Assembly (NCBI GenBank): GCA_001771735.1
Contig: MEUM01000059.1
Coordinates: 240 to 7,968 of the forward strand
DNA: 7,729 bases
DNA from: Caldifarciminota bacterium RBG_13_43_14
GTDB lineage: Bacteria > Hydrothermota > Tepidihabitantia > SM23-42
Direction of reading: 5' to 3'
The position numbers were made by a program, and so were the translations under genes. Shown piece after piece: positions 1 to 6,094 of the stretch. How positions within the stretch are numbered: position 1 is the first letter of the stretch; each line of letters begins with the position of its first letter. A model generated the notes under the pieces. The model was not told where the DNA came from and ran no database searches. It saw nothing but the letters and a program-made list of their open reading frames with translations.

Positions 1-567
1 AAAATCGGTTTTCTGACCGATCAGTTGCTGGATTCAGGAATTGCGCCGCAACAAATAATTGATAAACACATTACTATGGCATTGCATGTTGTGGGAAATC
101 ATTATGAAAATGGCAAGATGTTCATCCCGGATCTGCTTCGTTCAGCTGAAGCGGCCAAGGCCTCACTGGCCGTGATCAGACAATATCTGCCGCGAAAACA
201 ACTGAAAGGCAAGATCTTGCTGGCAACTGTAAAAGGTGATATTCACGATATCGGGAAGAATATTGCCGGTATGGTTTTTGAATCAGCTGGTTATAAGGTT
301 ATTGATCTCGGTAAGGATGTTCCAACCAAGCGCATTATTGAATCAGTTAAGAAATATAAACCTGAAGTGCTCGGATTAAGTGCGCTCTTGACCACGACCA
401 TGCCGGAAATGGCAAATATAATCACCCAGTTAAAGAAGAACCGGCTATCAGTAAAAGTGATAATTGGAGGTCCCAATGTCAGCACTGAATATGCAAAAAA
501 GATCGGTGCATATGGTGCTGCCCTCAGCGTTCTCGATGGTTTGCGTATTCTAAAATCAATGTCCTAG
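1..567 (+). CDS. metH: Cobalamin-dependent methionine synthase, C-terminal cap and B12-binding part (5' truncated)
   Basis: The frame is open from base 1, so the gene begins upstream; 188 residues are visible. A helical cap (about residues 5-60, with NGKMFIPDLLRSAEAAK) leads into a Rossmann-type B12 domain. The DxHxxG motif is GDIHDIGKN (His codon at 244-246), the lower axial ligand of cobalamin. It is followed by an SxL motif in GLSALLTTTMPEM (Ser codon at 379) and a GG loop in VIIGGPNVS. These runs read like MetH: the enzyme moves a methyl group from 5-methyl-THF to homocysteine through methylcobalamin in the cytoplasm. The protein stops right after the B12 domain, so the AdoMet-binding reactivation domain of the E. 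coli enzyme is absent, as in shorter MetH forms such as that of Thermotoga. MetF follows 20 bp downstream, which supports methionine synthesis over a methylamine-type corrinoid protein. Those corrinoid proteins remain the alternative, because the catalytic modules lie outside the window. Confidence 0.8.
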   Translation, partial: KIGFLTDQLLDSGIAPQQIIDKHITMALHVVGNHYENGKMFIPDLLRSAEAAKASLAVIRQYLPRKQLKGKILLATVKGDIHDIGKNIAGMVFESAGYKVIDLGKDVPTKRIIESVKKYKPEVLGLSALLTTTMPEMANIITQLKKNRLSVKVIIGGPNVSTEYAKKIGAYGAALSVLDGLRILKSMS

Positions 568-587
568 TTGATACAACTGGAGCGGTA

Positions 588-1421
588 ATGTTACGAGATC
601 AGATGAACAAGAGACAGATAATCACCGTAGAGATCCTTGTGCCGACTGGGATGGCGTTTGAAAAACTCTGTCGTGCGGTTGAACCGCTCAAAGATTATAT
701 TGATGCCTTTAACATTCCTTCGAATCCGCTTGGCCGCTTACGTCCCGATGCTATGTGCAGTGCTCATCTGATCCAGGAGAAAACCGGCGTCGAGGCGATC
801 CCTCATTTCGTTGCCCGTCATTTTACCTCGCTTGGTTTTGAAAGTCATTTGCTTGGTGCCGCGGCGCTTGACATTAAAAATATACTCTGTGTGACCGGTG
901 ACAGTCCTGAGGAGGGGAGAAGTACTTTTGAACTTAACGCGGTCAGACTGATTTCGATGGCAAGAGGTTTCAAAAATGGTTTGACATCCGCCCGAAGATC
1001 GATCGAACCGATTGATTTTTGCATTAGTGCCAGCTTCAATCCCAATGTACCTAATGTCCATGGCGAGTTCCTCAAGGTGGGAGAGAAGGTTAATGCCGGT
1101 GCTGAAGTTTTTTTTACACAACCGGTATTTGATCCAGAATTATTCTTGAAAGTTATTGGTGGATTTAAGAAATATCCCGGGATAAAAATAATCGCCGGGT
1201 TATCCTATCTATATACAAAAAAACGTGCCTTCGCATTAATGAAGTATTTGGGTATACCCTATGATTATATTAAAGAGATCGAAGAGATTGATGAAACCGA
1301 GCTTTTATTGAGAACCGCCGGGCAAATCAGAAATGCGGTCGATGGATTCTATATTATTCCGATCGCTAAATACGATAATGCCTTAACCCTGGTCAAAAAC
1401 CTTCGTAATATCTGTCGTTAG
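588..1421 (+). CDS. metF: Methylenetetrahydrofolate reductase (MetF-like)
   Basis: This 277-residue protein is a flavin-dependent TIM barrel that would reduce 5,10-methylene-THF to 5-methyl-THF, the methyl donor for the MetH encoded just upstream. Family marks are the early acidic motif TVEILVP (Glu15, in the place of the catalytic Glu of FEFFPP), the folate/flavin loop VTGDSPEEG (Asp105), and FFTQPVFD (175-182, with the conserved Gln178). The length is near the usual 280-300 residues. The ATG at 588 is chosen because GGAG (579-582) lies 5 nt before it; an in-frame ATG at 603 has no comparable site. The 20-bp gap from metH suggests one transcript. One oddity is that the usual CRDRN-type stretch after the IPH motif reads VARHFT here, so substrate contacts may differ. 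The stop is 2 bp from the stop of a convergent gene. The family is certain enough; the exact electron donor cannot be read from the sequence. Confidence 0.85.
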   Translation: MLRDQMNKRQIITVEILVPTGMAFEKLCRAVEPLKDYIDAFNIPSNPLGRLRPDAMCSAHLIQEKTGVEAIPHFVARHFTSLGFESHLLGAAALDIKNILCVTGDSPEEGRSTFELNAVRLISMARGFKNGLTSARRSIEPIDFCISASFNPNVPNVHGEFLKVGEKVNAGAEVFFTQPVFDPELFLKVIGGFKKYPGIKIIAGLSYLYTKKRAFALMKYLGIPYDYIKEIEEIDETELLLRTAGQIRNAVDGFYIIPIAKYDNALTLVKNLRNICR

Positions 1422-1423
1422 TC

Positions 1424-2053
1424 CTATTTAATTAATCCCAGCAATTGCCCGAGCAAGAATTGAAAGCGTCCGATCAATAAACTGATTCGCGCCATGACCG
1501 TATAGCCGAACGAGGCACCAAAACCAAGCATAATAAAAATAATTCCAATGTTGGATATTGGCTTCAGTATACCTTTTCGCTCCTGGGAAAAGAAAAAGTA
1601 GATCAAGGTACAGAGTACTCCGATCATTACGATTATTGCCCCTAATCCTGTATCCCATCGGGAAAAGGCTTCGCCGACCAATATTGTTCCCTGGATTTGT
1701 TTAAGAATGTCACGCTGGAACACGGCCGGTATCGCGACACCTGATCCCCATCCCAGCACAAAGGCGATCGGCAAACGGATCAGAAAAGAGAATTTTGGTA
1801 TGAATCGGCTGAAATAGCACAAGGCGAATGTTAGTGGGATGAGGTACATTAAATTACCTTCTCTGAACAAAGGCGAAAAAAGATTTGGATAGATCTGATT
1901 ATGCCAGGTCAGGGCAATGAGATAACCGGCTGATAGCCCGACGAAGAGATGTTCAGCCAACCGGTAGAAGAAATTGTCCCGATATAAAAATGAAAATATA
2001 CATATGGTCAATATTGCTGCAAGCCATATCCAGGGATCGGTCGAAATATTCAT
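1424..2053 (-). CDS. Multi-pass membrane protein of unknown function, last gene of a four-gene membrane operon
   Basis: I do not recognise a named family. The 209-residue protein is strongly hydrophobic, with about six membrane segments near residues 8-24, 33-50, 68-82, 92-110, 136-156 and 165-185, and a hydrophobic tail to 208. The loop between the first two segments holds YRDNFFYRLAEHLFVGLSAGY, polar and aromatic residues running into a glycine-rich helix, the most likely conserved signature. Loop 111-135 (VFQRDILKQIQGTILVGEAFSRWD) is the only sizeable soluble part. Its ATG (2053-2051) overlaps the TGA stop (2052-2050) of the gene before it in an ATGA arrangement. It also has its own GGAGG (2063-2059) 5 nt upstream, so translation is probably coupled. 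No catalytic motif is visible; a structural or channel-like subunit of a complex with its three operon partners is an inference. Confidence 0.8.
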   Translation of the reverse strand: MNISTDPWIWLAAILTICIFSFLYRDNFFYRLAEHLFVGLSAGYLIALTWHNQIYPNLFSPLFREGNLMYLIPLTFALCYFSRFIPKFSFLIRLPIAFVLGWGSGVAIPAVFQRDILKQIQGTILVGEAFSRWDTGLGAIIVMIGVLCTLIYFFFSQERKGILKPISNIGIIFIMLGFGASFGYTVMARISLLIGRFQFLLGQLLGLIK

Positions 2054-2892
2054 TTTTTCCTCCGGGCAAAGAAGTACCCAGTGTTCCCAAGAATAATAAA
2101 GATCATGATGATCAGATGACCAAGTGATTGGGCATCCATACCCTGTGTCGCTTTAAGGTCGCCGGTTGAATAACCAGCGCGACTGACCATAGTTTCATAT
2201 TCAGATGCGCCTTTCATTCCCGAAAGCAGGCCGATAACCTGGCCGGTTTCAACATAAGGATAGACATCAGCGGCTGATACCGCCGTTACACCGACCCCAA
2301 GCTTTGCACCGTATCGAGCCTGGGCGTACAAAAGCCAGGCGCGGTATCCTGGATCACCGGCTGAGAGACTGATTACATAACTCAGATCTTTATAATTCCT
2401 CAGGTCATGCATAATCGTAAGGGAGTCAATGGGTGTGCCGTAATAATCGACCGGGAATACGTCTTTAATATTTTCACCCATACCCAATAACACGGCTGCG
2501 ACCCCGAATTTATAACCAAGGAAAGCATATTCCTCACCGGATTTGATATTATATTTGGAGGCGAGATCATCGATCGCCATTTCAACCATGCCCGTACCCT
2601 GCGGCCACAATGCCAATAGTATAACTTTGATTTTTTTGGAAAAACAGTGATTAAGCATAGCGACCAGCATCGGGTATAATTCAGGCATGGATTGCGGATC
2701 AAAATCGCAAGATATAAGCACTGCTTCTGAATTCTCATTAAGATCATCAATCGCATCAAAAAGTTTCTTACTTTGAGGCATTATATTGACCGGCATACCC
2801 AATGGTATTATTAAAGGTAATGCGACCGCAATCGCAATGGTCAGGAAGACCACCTGTCTTGGTATTTTAAGAAATAATCCAAAGATCTTCAT
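2050..2892 (-). CDS. Membrane-anchored alpha/beta domain protein of unknown function
   Basis: This 280-residue protein has an N-terminal membrane helix (about 13-32), a soluble alpha/beta domain (about 40-250) and a C-terminal helix (about 257-275) ending in ARRKK. Basic residues before the first helix (K2, K9, R12) and at the C-terminus place both ends in the cytoplasm by the positive-inside rule, so the soluble domain would face outward. The domain alternates strands and helices in a Rossmann-like way: AVLISCDFDP, then VILLALWPQGTG, then GVAAVLLGMGENI, then YVISLSAGDPG and VIGLLSGMKGASEYE. I cannot name a family or active site. The ATG at 2892 is chosen over one at 2925: it has GGAGGG at 7 nt, whereas the earlier start would overlap the previous gene by 32 bp. 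It starts 1 nt after the preceding stop and overlaps the following gene by ATGA. Its motif order parallels the cytoplasmic domain of the first gene in the operon. Confidence 0.8.
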   Translation of the reverse strand: MKIFGLFLKIPRQVVFLTIAIAVALPLIIPLGMPVNIMPQSKKLFDAIDDLNENSEAVLISCDFDPQSMPELYPMLVAMLNHCFSKKIKVILLALWPQGTGMVEMAIDDLASKYNIKSGEEYAFLGYKFGVAAVLLGMGENIKDVFPVDYYGTPIDSLTIMHDLRNYKDLSYVISLSAGDPGYRAWLLYAQARYGAKLGVGVTAVSAADVYPYVETGQVIGLLSGMKGASEYETMVSRAGYSTGDLKATQGMDAQSLGHLIIMIFIILGNTGYFFARRKK

Positions 2893-2893
2893 G

Positions 2894-3517
2894 TTATTTC
2901 CCTCCACCAAGCCATGAACGTTCAACGCCGAGGATTATTTTTAAAGCAGTTGATATGCTACCGAAAGCAACGCCGAAAATTATACCTCTTTTGGCGGCAG
3001 TGTTGGGAATCCGCAATATCCATTCAGCAATATTTGGCAAATGAGGACTAATATAGTAACCAAATGGGACCATGCCAAGCATAACAATGAATGCGGCGAT
3101 CAGTAGTATCGTTGCTTCTTTGGTCCGGGCGCGGAATGCGCGATACGCAGCCGAAGCCATGTAGAATGCAAGGATAGCATACATTGATGCACCGAGTGGA
3201 ACGATGATATTGCTATATAAGACCATAAATAGAGTGCCGGCTCTTATTCCCCAGAATAAGCCCAGTATCGCCATTGTGAACAGACTGACCAGAGTAACGA
3301 TGCTGAAATACCAGTTTTCCTTTTTGCGTTTGATTTTTTCAGTGTGATGATCAAGTAAGCTACCCACACCCAACACCCAGGCAAACCCGACAATTGCGAT
3401 TACCCAACGTGTGCTATGAGTATAAAAGCCAACACTCACTTTGTGTGGTATGAAGAACTGGACGATCATGATCAAACCAAAAAACATGCAGATAAATAGC
3501 GGAAGTTTTTTTTTCAT
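2894..3517 (-). CDS. Six-TM integral membrane protein of unknown function
   Basis: The 207-residue protein has about six membrane segments (5-24, 37-55, 70-90, 97-124, 134-154, 178-198). A basic N-terminus (MKKK) and basic loops at 61-66 (KIKRKK) and 127-133 (AFRARTK) suggest these loops lie in the cytoplasm. The loop HLPNIAEWILRIPNTAAKRG (159-178) is probably amphipathic. No transporter signature, cofactor site or catalytic motif is apparent, and I do not recognise the family. The start has AGGAG about 6-8 nt upstream, within the 14-bp gap after the first gene of the operon; its stop lies 1 nt before the start of the next gene. This spacing implies co-expression and probably a shared complex with the three other membrane proteins. 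A run of nine A residues in the mRNA directly follows the ATG, a possible slippage site. Confidence 0.8.
   Translation of the reverse strand: MKKKLPLFICMFFGLIMIVQFFIPHKVSVGFYTHSTRWVIAIVGFAWVLGVGSLLDHHTEKIKRKKENWYFSIVTLVSLFTMAILGLFWGIRAGTLFMVLYSNIIVPLGASMYAILAFYMASAAYRAFRARTKEATILLIAAFIVMLGMVPFGYYISPHLPNIAEWILRIPNTAAKRGIIFGVAFGSISTALKIILGVERSWLGGGK
2900..2905 (-). promoter_or_regulatory. Ribosome binding site fixing the start of the anchored alpha/beta protein
   Basis: On the - strand GGAGGG stands 7 nt before the ATG at 2892. It sits inside the last codons (Gly-Gly-Gly) of the preceding gene, whose stop is at 2896-2894. It favours the 280-residue form over a start 33 nt further upstream. Confidence 0.75.
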
Positions 3518-3531
3518 TTTTGAGCTCCTAG

Positions 3532-4626
3532 TTAAACATCGAATAACGACCGAATATCTGTAAAACCAACCAGCATAAGAATGGATGCAATGATCAGTAT
3601 GAATAGGATTATCATTTTACCCCAATCCTGTCCTTTTAGGGACCCCATCAACAGCGGTTCGCGGGAAAGATAAGCTGAGGCCGCATATAATTCTTCACCG
3701 ATCAAAGTGTAATCGCAAGCGGTGATAAAAAAAGGCAGCTGAAAGATCGAATCAGTGCCGGCGATCTGTATCGCACCGGTCGCCGCACCGGTTTCGGCCA
3801 ATGCCAATGATTCAGCCCAAAAATATCCAAGGAAAAGATTTGTTGCTGGTTTTTCCCGAACCATTGTACCACAAACTGCGGCAACATAAGCCCATTGGTT
3901 TTCGGTGATAAAATACACATTATCCGGATTAAAAGCATCGGGTCGTCCGGCATCGGCATACGATTCTTTAACAATTTCACGGGCAACAATATATACAACC
4001 GGACTTCGATTGGGGACAATCAGCTTTGTATTATATTCAGCGGTTTTTTTAGCTACTTTTGACAATATGTTCAGGGAAGCGATCGTAGCGATATCATCTA
4101 TGGTCGAGAGACCGGGTATATACAATATTGGTCTTCCCATTTCAGTTGCGCGCCCCACTGCTTCCTCAAGTGCATCAAGACCAGGTATTCGTCGAATGAA
4201 CATTTTTTTTCCAATGCGCGCCTGATATATAAACCAAAGCACCATTACTGAGTATAGAAGCAAACCAACCAGGATATTAATACGTCCGGTATGGAACCAT
4301 TGAGATGAACTGGCGGCCGGTTCTGAAATTTCAGAATTCGCAATAATAGCCCCATCTTTTATCGCCGAGATTTGATAGCGGTATTTTACGCCATCTTTAG
4401 CTTTATTATCAATGAACAGACCGGTTTCTTTAGGAACTGAACCGATCTTAATCAATTCTTCATTTTCGGTCGAGCGGTATATATTATAAGCATTTAACAA
4501 TGAGTCAGAGTCCGAAAGTTTCCAGGTGATCAGGATCTTGCCGCCGTCATCATTCGGTTGGTCTTTGGCGATTGGTTTACCCGGGGGTTCAAAGGAAAGA
4601 ATTAATAATGCGATCAATACATGCAT
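3532..4626 (-). CDS. FN3-domain membrane protein with conserved cytoplasmic domain, first gene of the four-gene membrane operon
   Basis: The order in this 364-residue protein is a short hydrophobic N-terminus (1-12), a fibronectin type III-like domain (about 13-106), a membrane helix (about 117-135), a soluble alpha/beta domain (about 146-333) and a C-terminal helix (336-355). FN3 marks are ITWKLS (W35), AYNIYRS and YRYQISAI. The basic run RIGKKMFIRR after the first helix puts the large domain in the cytoplasm and FN3 outside. The large domain has distinctive runs: GRPILYIPGL, KLIVPNRSP, AGRPDAFNPD, MVREKPATNLFLGYFWAESL, TGAIQIAGT, ACDYTLIGEELYAASAYLSREP and SLKGQD. From memory it may belong to a domain of unknown function (possibly DUF6754), which I could not verify. 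AAAGGAG (4639-4633) lies 6 nt before the ATG, and an in-frame TGA just upstream excludes an earlier start. The signal sequence lacks N-terminal Lys/Arg, so its export route is uncertain. No catalytic residues are evident; a sensing or scaffolding role is speculation. Confidence 0.82.
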   Translation of the reverse strand: MHVLIALLILSFEPPGKPIAKDQPNDDGGKILITWKLSDSDSLLNAYNIYRSTENEELIKIGSVPKETGLFIDNKAKDGVKYRYQISAIKDGAIIANSEISEPAASSSQWFHTGRINILVGLLLYSVMVLWFIYQARIGKKMFIRRIPGLDALEEAVGRATEMGRPILYIPGLSTIDDIATIASLNILSKVAKKTAEYNTKLIVPNRSPVVYIVAREIVKESYADAGRPDAFNPDNVYFITENQWAYVAAVCGTMVREKPATNLFLGYFWAESLALAETGAATGAIQIAGTDSIFQLPFFITACDYTLIGEELYAASAYLSREPLLMGSLKGQDWGKMIILFILIIASILMLVGFTDIRSLFDV

Positions 4627-4650
4627 AAAGATCTCCTTTCAATGATACTA

Positions 4651-4685
4651 GGTAAATTAAACCGTTGCGAATTTACCGGTAATTT
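4651..4685. repeat. Inverted repeats in the leader of the four-gene operon
   Basis: GGTAAATT (4651-4658) and AATTTACC (4670-4677) form a perfect 8-bp inverted repeat with an 11-nt spacer. The second arm also abuts GGTAATTT (4678-4685), giving a perfect 10-bp palindrome TTACCGGTAA at 4673-4682. The repeats lie 12 to 46 bp upstream of the Shine-Dalgarno site of the FN3 protein. They could be an operator or an RNA hairpin; neither is proven. No convincing -35/-10 pair was found in the 84-bp gap. Confidence 0.5.
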
Positions 4686-4712
4686 TATATCAGGACAAAA
4701 TGATATCAAATT
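4681..4712. repeat. Imperfect 12-bp inverted repeat at the end of the SLBB gene
   Basis: Arms at 4681-4692 and 4701-4712 pair at 11 of 12 positions around an 8-nt loop (4693-4700). The second arm overlaps the SLBB stop codon (4713-4711). As RNA from the - strand this is an AU-rich hairpin followed by only a short AAAATT run, so it is a weak terminator at best. It may act as an attenuator, a 3'-end stabiliser or a binding site between the SLBB gene and the operon. Confidence 0.5.
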
Positions 4713-5961
4713 ATTTGGCGGTTAATGTTAAATATGAAATTAATAACGAGGCGAAAACTGCTCCGATTTCGACATAATCCTGCCAGAATTTAAATATCTG
4801 GCGGGGTACATAAATGCGATCACCTTCCTCAATGATCGGATTTTTGCGGGACGATATCTTTTTCTTTTCCCGTTGGACATAGGTACCGCTTAAAAATGCG
4901 TCGCTCAGGGGACCGCCAGCTAAACCGATATAATCGCTGGCCGTCAGATTGGGTTGAAAAGTGAACGCACCCGGGTTTACGACCTGTCCTTGAACAAAAA
5001 CGAGTGCATTTATTGATGGTATAACCAATACGTCTGCATCCTGCATTAATATGTTTTCTTCACTTTCTATATCTCGAATGATTTCAGATAGATCGACGGC
5101 AATTTTGTTGTCTTCGCGTTCAATATAGGAATTTCTTAGATCGGCCCATGGAGTGGTGCCACCAGCCTTGGCAATAAAATCTGATATACGTTCATCCTCA
5201 AGCAATTCATATATACCTTCACTTGTACGCTCTCGAGCCGCGGTTAATTCCGCTACTCTCAATTCATAACCTCTTCGACCAAAAACCGCGCCCTTTACTA
5301 TCACTGATTTAGCCATACGTGGTACATAGAGTATATCGCCATCCTGTACATAGGGATTGTATTTTCCATCGCCGGTTTTCTCGAATGCCTCAAGATTTAC
5401 TAGTGCATGTAATTTGCCATTCCGTCTTAATTCGATATGCGAGCGTGATCCAACCGTGGATATTCCACCCGCCCGATTGATTGCGATTGACACCCTATCT
5501 ACCGGATATGCCCATATTGTTTCCGGATATTTAACTTCGCCGATCACAAAGAGATTAAAACGGCGCATGCCGATCAAAGTTATATCGGTATTGACATTGC
5601 GATAGTATCGGGAGAACACAACCTGCATTGAATCGCGCGCATCCTTAAGGGTTAGTCCATACATGGGTACGGCTGCGACCACGTCGTATTTTGGTACATA
5701 TACCCCTTGAGCAGTCGGCAATGAAGTTACCGGAACCTCGATCGTTATTTTCCCTTCATAGGTCACTCCGGCTAAATATGAATAATTGGTTGCTCCGGTT
5801 ATTGTTATCAATATACTATCACCGGGCATCAAAATATATTCTTCTGAAACAATGGGTCTTTCTAACCCGCTTGATGCCGGAATTTCCTGAGGATAAGCGG
5901 TTTTTATTAACAGTAAAGTGAAAATTATGCAATATATTGCAGATATGTATTTTTTTATCAT
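4711..5961 (-). CDS. Polysaccharide export protein of the Wza type with SLBB domains
   Basis: The 416-residue precursor has a signal peptide (about 1-25: KK, then a hydrophobic stretch, then TAYPQ), a polysaccharide-export domain starting at MPGDSILITITG (45-56), and three SLBB-type units. These are about 133-215 (FVIGEVKYPETIWAYPVDRV, AGGISTVGSRS, QDGDILYVP), 218-316 (VKGAVFGRRG, AGGTTPWADLRNS, QDADVLVIPS) and 319-386 (VQGQVVNPGAFTF, AGGPLSDAF, EEGDRIYVP). A C-terminal hydrophobic helix follows (about 395-413). In the known family such proteins form a ring through which capsule or exopolysaccharide passes to the outside. Unlike Wza there is no lipobox cysteine at the cleavage site, so it is probably not a lipoprotein; the C-terminal helix could anchor it. 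The second SLBB unit has a charged insert near 233-258. No Shine-Dalgarno site precedes the ATG, and a good promoter ends 6 nt upstream, so the mRNA is probably leaderless. No glycosyltransferase or tyrosine-kinase partner lies in the window. Confidence 0.88.
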   Translation of the reverse strand: MIKKYISAIYCIIFTLLLIKTAYPQEIPASSGLERPIVSEEYILMPGDSILITITGATNYSYLAGVTYEGKITIEVPVTSLPTAQGVYVPKYDVVAAVPMYGLTLKDARDSMQVVFSRYYRNVNTDITLIGMRRFNLFVIGEVKYPETIWAYPVDRVSIAINRAGGISTVGSRSHIELRRNGKLHALVNLEAFEKTGDGKYNPYVQDGDILYVPRMAKSVIVKGAVFGRRGYELRVAELTAARERTSEGIYELLEDERISDFIAKAGGTTPWADLRNSYIEREDNKIAVDLSEIIRDIESEENILMQDADVLVIPSINALVFVQGQVVNPGAFTFQPNLTASDYIGLAGGPLSDAFLSGTYVQREKKKISSRKNPIIEEGDRIYVPRQIFKFWQDYVEIGAVFASLLISYLTLTAK

Positions 5962-5967
5962 AAATAA

Positions 5968-5995
5968 ATTATACTTAAACGATAGTTCAAGTCAA
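5968..5995 (-). promoter_or_regulatory. Sigma70-like promoter of the SLBB gene (leaderless transcript)
   Basis: On the - strand TTGACT (5995-5990) and TATAAT (5973-5968) are separated by 16 bp. A start 6-7 nt after the -10 box would fall at or next to the A of the ATG (5961). The stretch before the ATG is A/T-rich with no Shine-Dalgarno sequence. Box matches are 5/6 and 6/6. Confidence 0.7.
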
Positions 5996-6011
5996 TGAGA
6001 TAAAAACCGTT

Positions 6012-6037
6012 ATCAGTCATCAGATATCGGTCATCTG
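6012..6037. repeat. Direct repeat pair between the divergent promoters
   Basis: ATCAGTCATCAG (6012-6023) and ATCGGTCATCTG (6026-6037) match at 10 of 12 positions with a 14-bp period. They lie between the two outward-facing -35 boxes, 12 bp upstream of the rightward one. This position suits a regulator that binds tandem sites and acts on one or both promoters. The binding role is inferred. Confidence 0.45.
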
Positions 6038-6049
6038 TAATACTCCCTC

Positions 6050-6078
6050 TTGACAGCATAGCATGCTATTCATATAAT
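6050..6078 (+). promoter_or_regulatory. Perfect-consensus sigma70 promoter of the C25 protease gene
   Basis: TTGACA (6050-6055) and TATAAT (6073-6078) stand exactly 17 bp apart, matching the sigma70 consensus at all 12 positions. Transcription should start near 6084-6086. That leaves a leader of about 10 nt that begins almost at the Shine-Dalgarno site. Confidence 0.82.
6058..6069. promoter_or_regulatory. 12-bp palindrome in the promoter spacer, candidate operator
   Basis: ATAGCATGCTAT is a perfect palindrome lying between the -35 (6050-6055) and -10 (6073-6078) boxes of the rightward promoter. A dimeric repressor bound here would block RNA polymerase. A promoter this strong often needs a control of this kind. 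No regulator gene is in the window, so the assignment is inferred from position and symmetry. Confidence 0.5.
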
Positions 6079-6085
6079 ACATAGA

Positions 6086-6092
6086 GAGGTGA
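6086..6092 (+). promoter_or_regulatory. Ribosome binding site supporting a TTG start
   Basis: GAGGTGA at 6086-6092 places its GAGG core 5 nt before TTG (6095-6097). The in-frame GTG at 6089 overlaps this site and is less likely. The first in-frame ATG is codon 23, which would remove the signal peptide. Confidence 0.65.
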
Positions 6093-6094
6093 TT

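Noticed and set aside
738..1121. Antisense reading frames within metF (also 845-1075)
   Set aside because: They lie wholly opposite a well-supported MetF, have no Shine-Dalgarno site and show no recognisable domain.
2400..2759. Out-of-frame reading frame inside the anchored alpha/beta gene
   Set aside because: It is on the same strand in another frame, with composition typical of a shadow and no domain signal.
2890..2925. Earlier ATG at 2925 for the anchored alpha/beta protein
   Set aside because: It would add 11 residues overlapping the previous gene; the ATG at 2892 has a strong GGAGGG site and leaves the basic N-terminus directly before the membrane helix.
3702..4225. Reading frames overlapping the FN3-protein gene (3702-4019 minus, 3905-4225 plus)
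   Set aside because: Both lie inside the strongly patterned cytoplasmic domain and look like frame shadows.
4661..4685. Short ACCG/CGGT stem followed by AATTTT as a + strand terminator
   Set aside because: The stem has only 4 bp and no + strand gene ends nearby.
4670..4698. Possible promoter for the four-gene operon (TTGTCC, 17 bp, TAAATT on the - strand)
   Set aside because: Only 4/6 matches in each box in an A/T-rich gap; too weak to report as a promoter.
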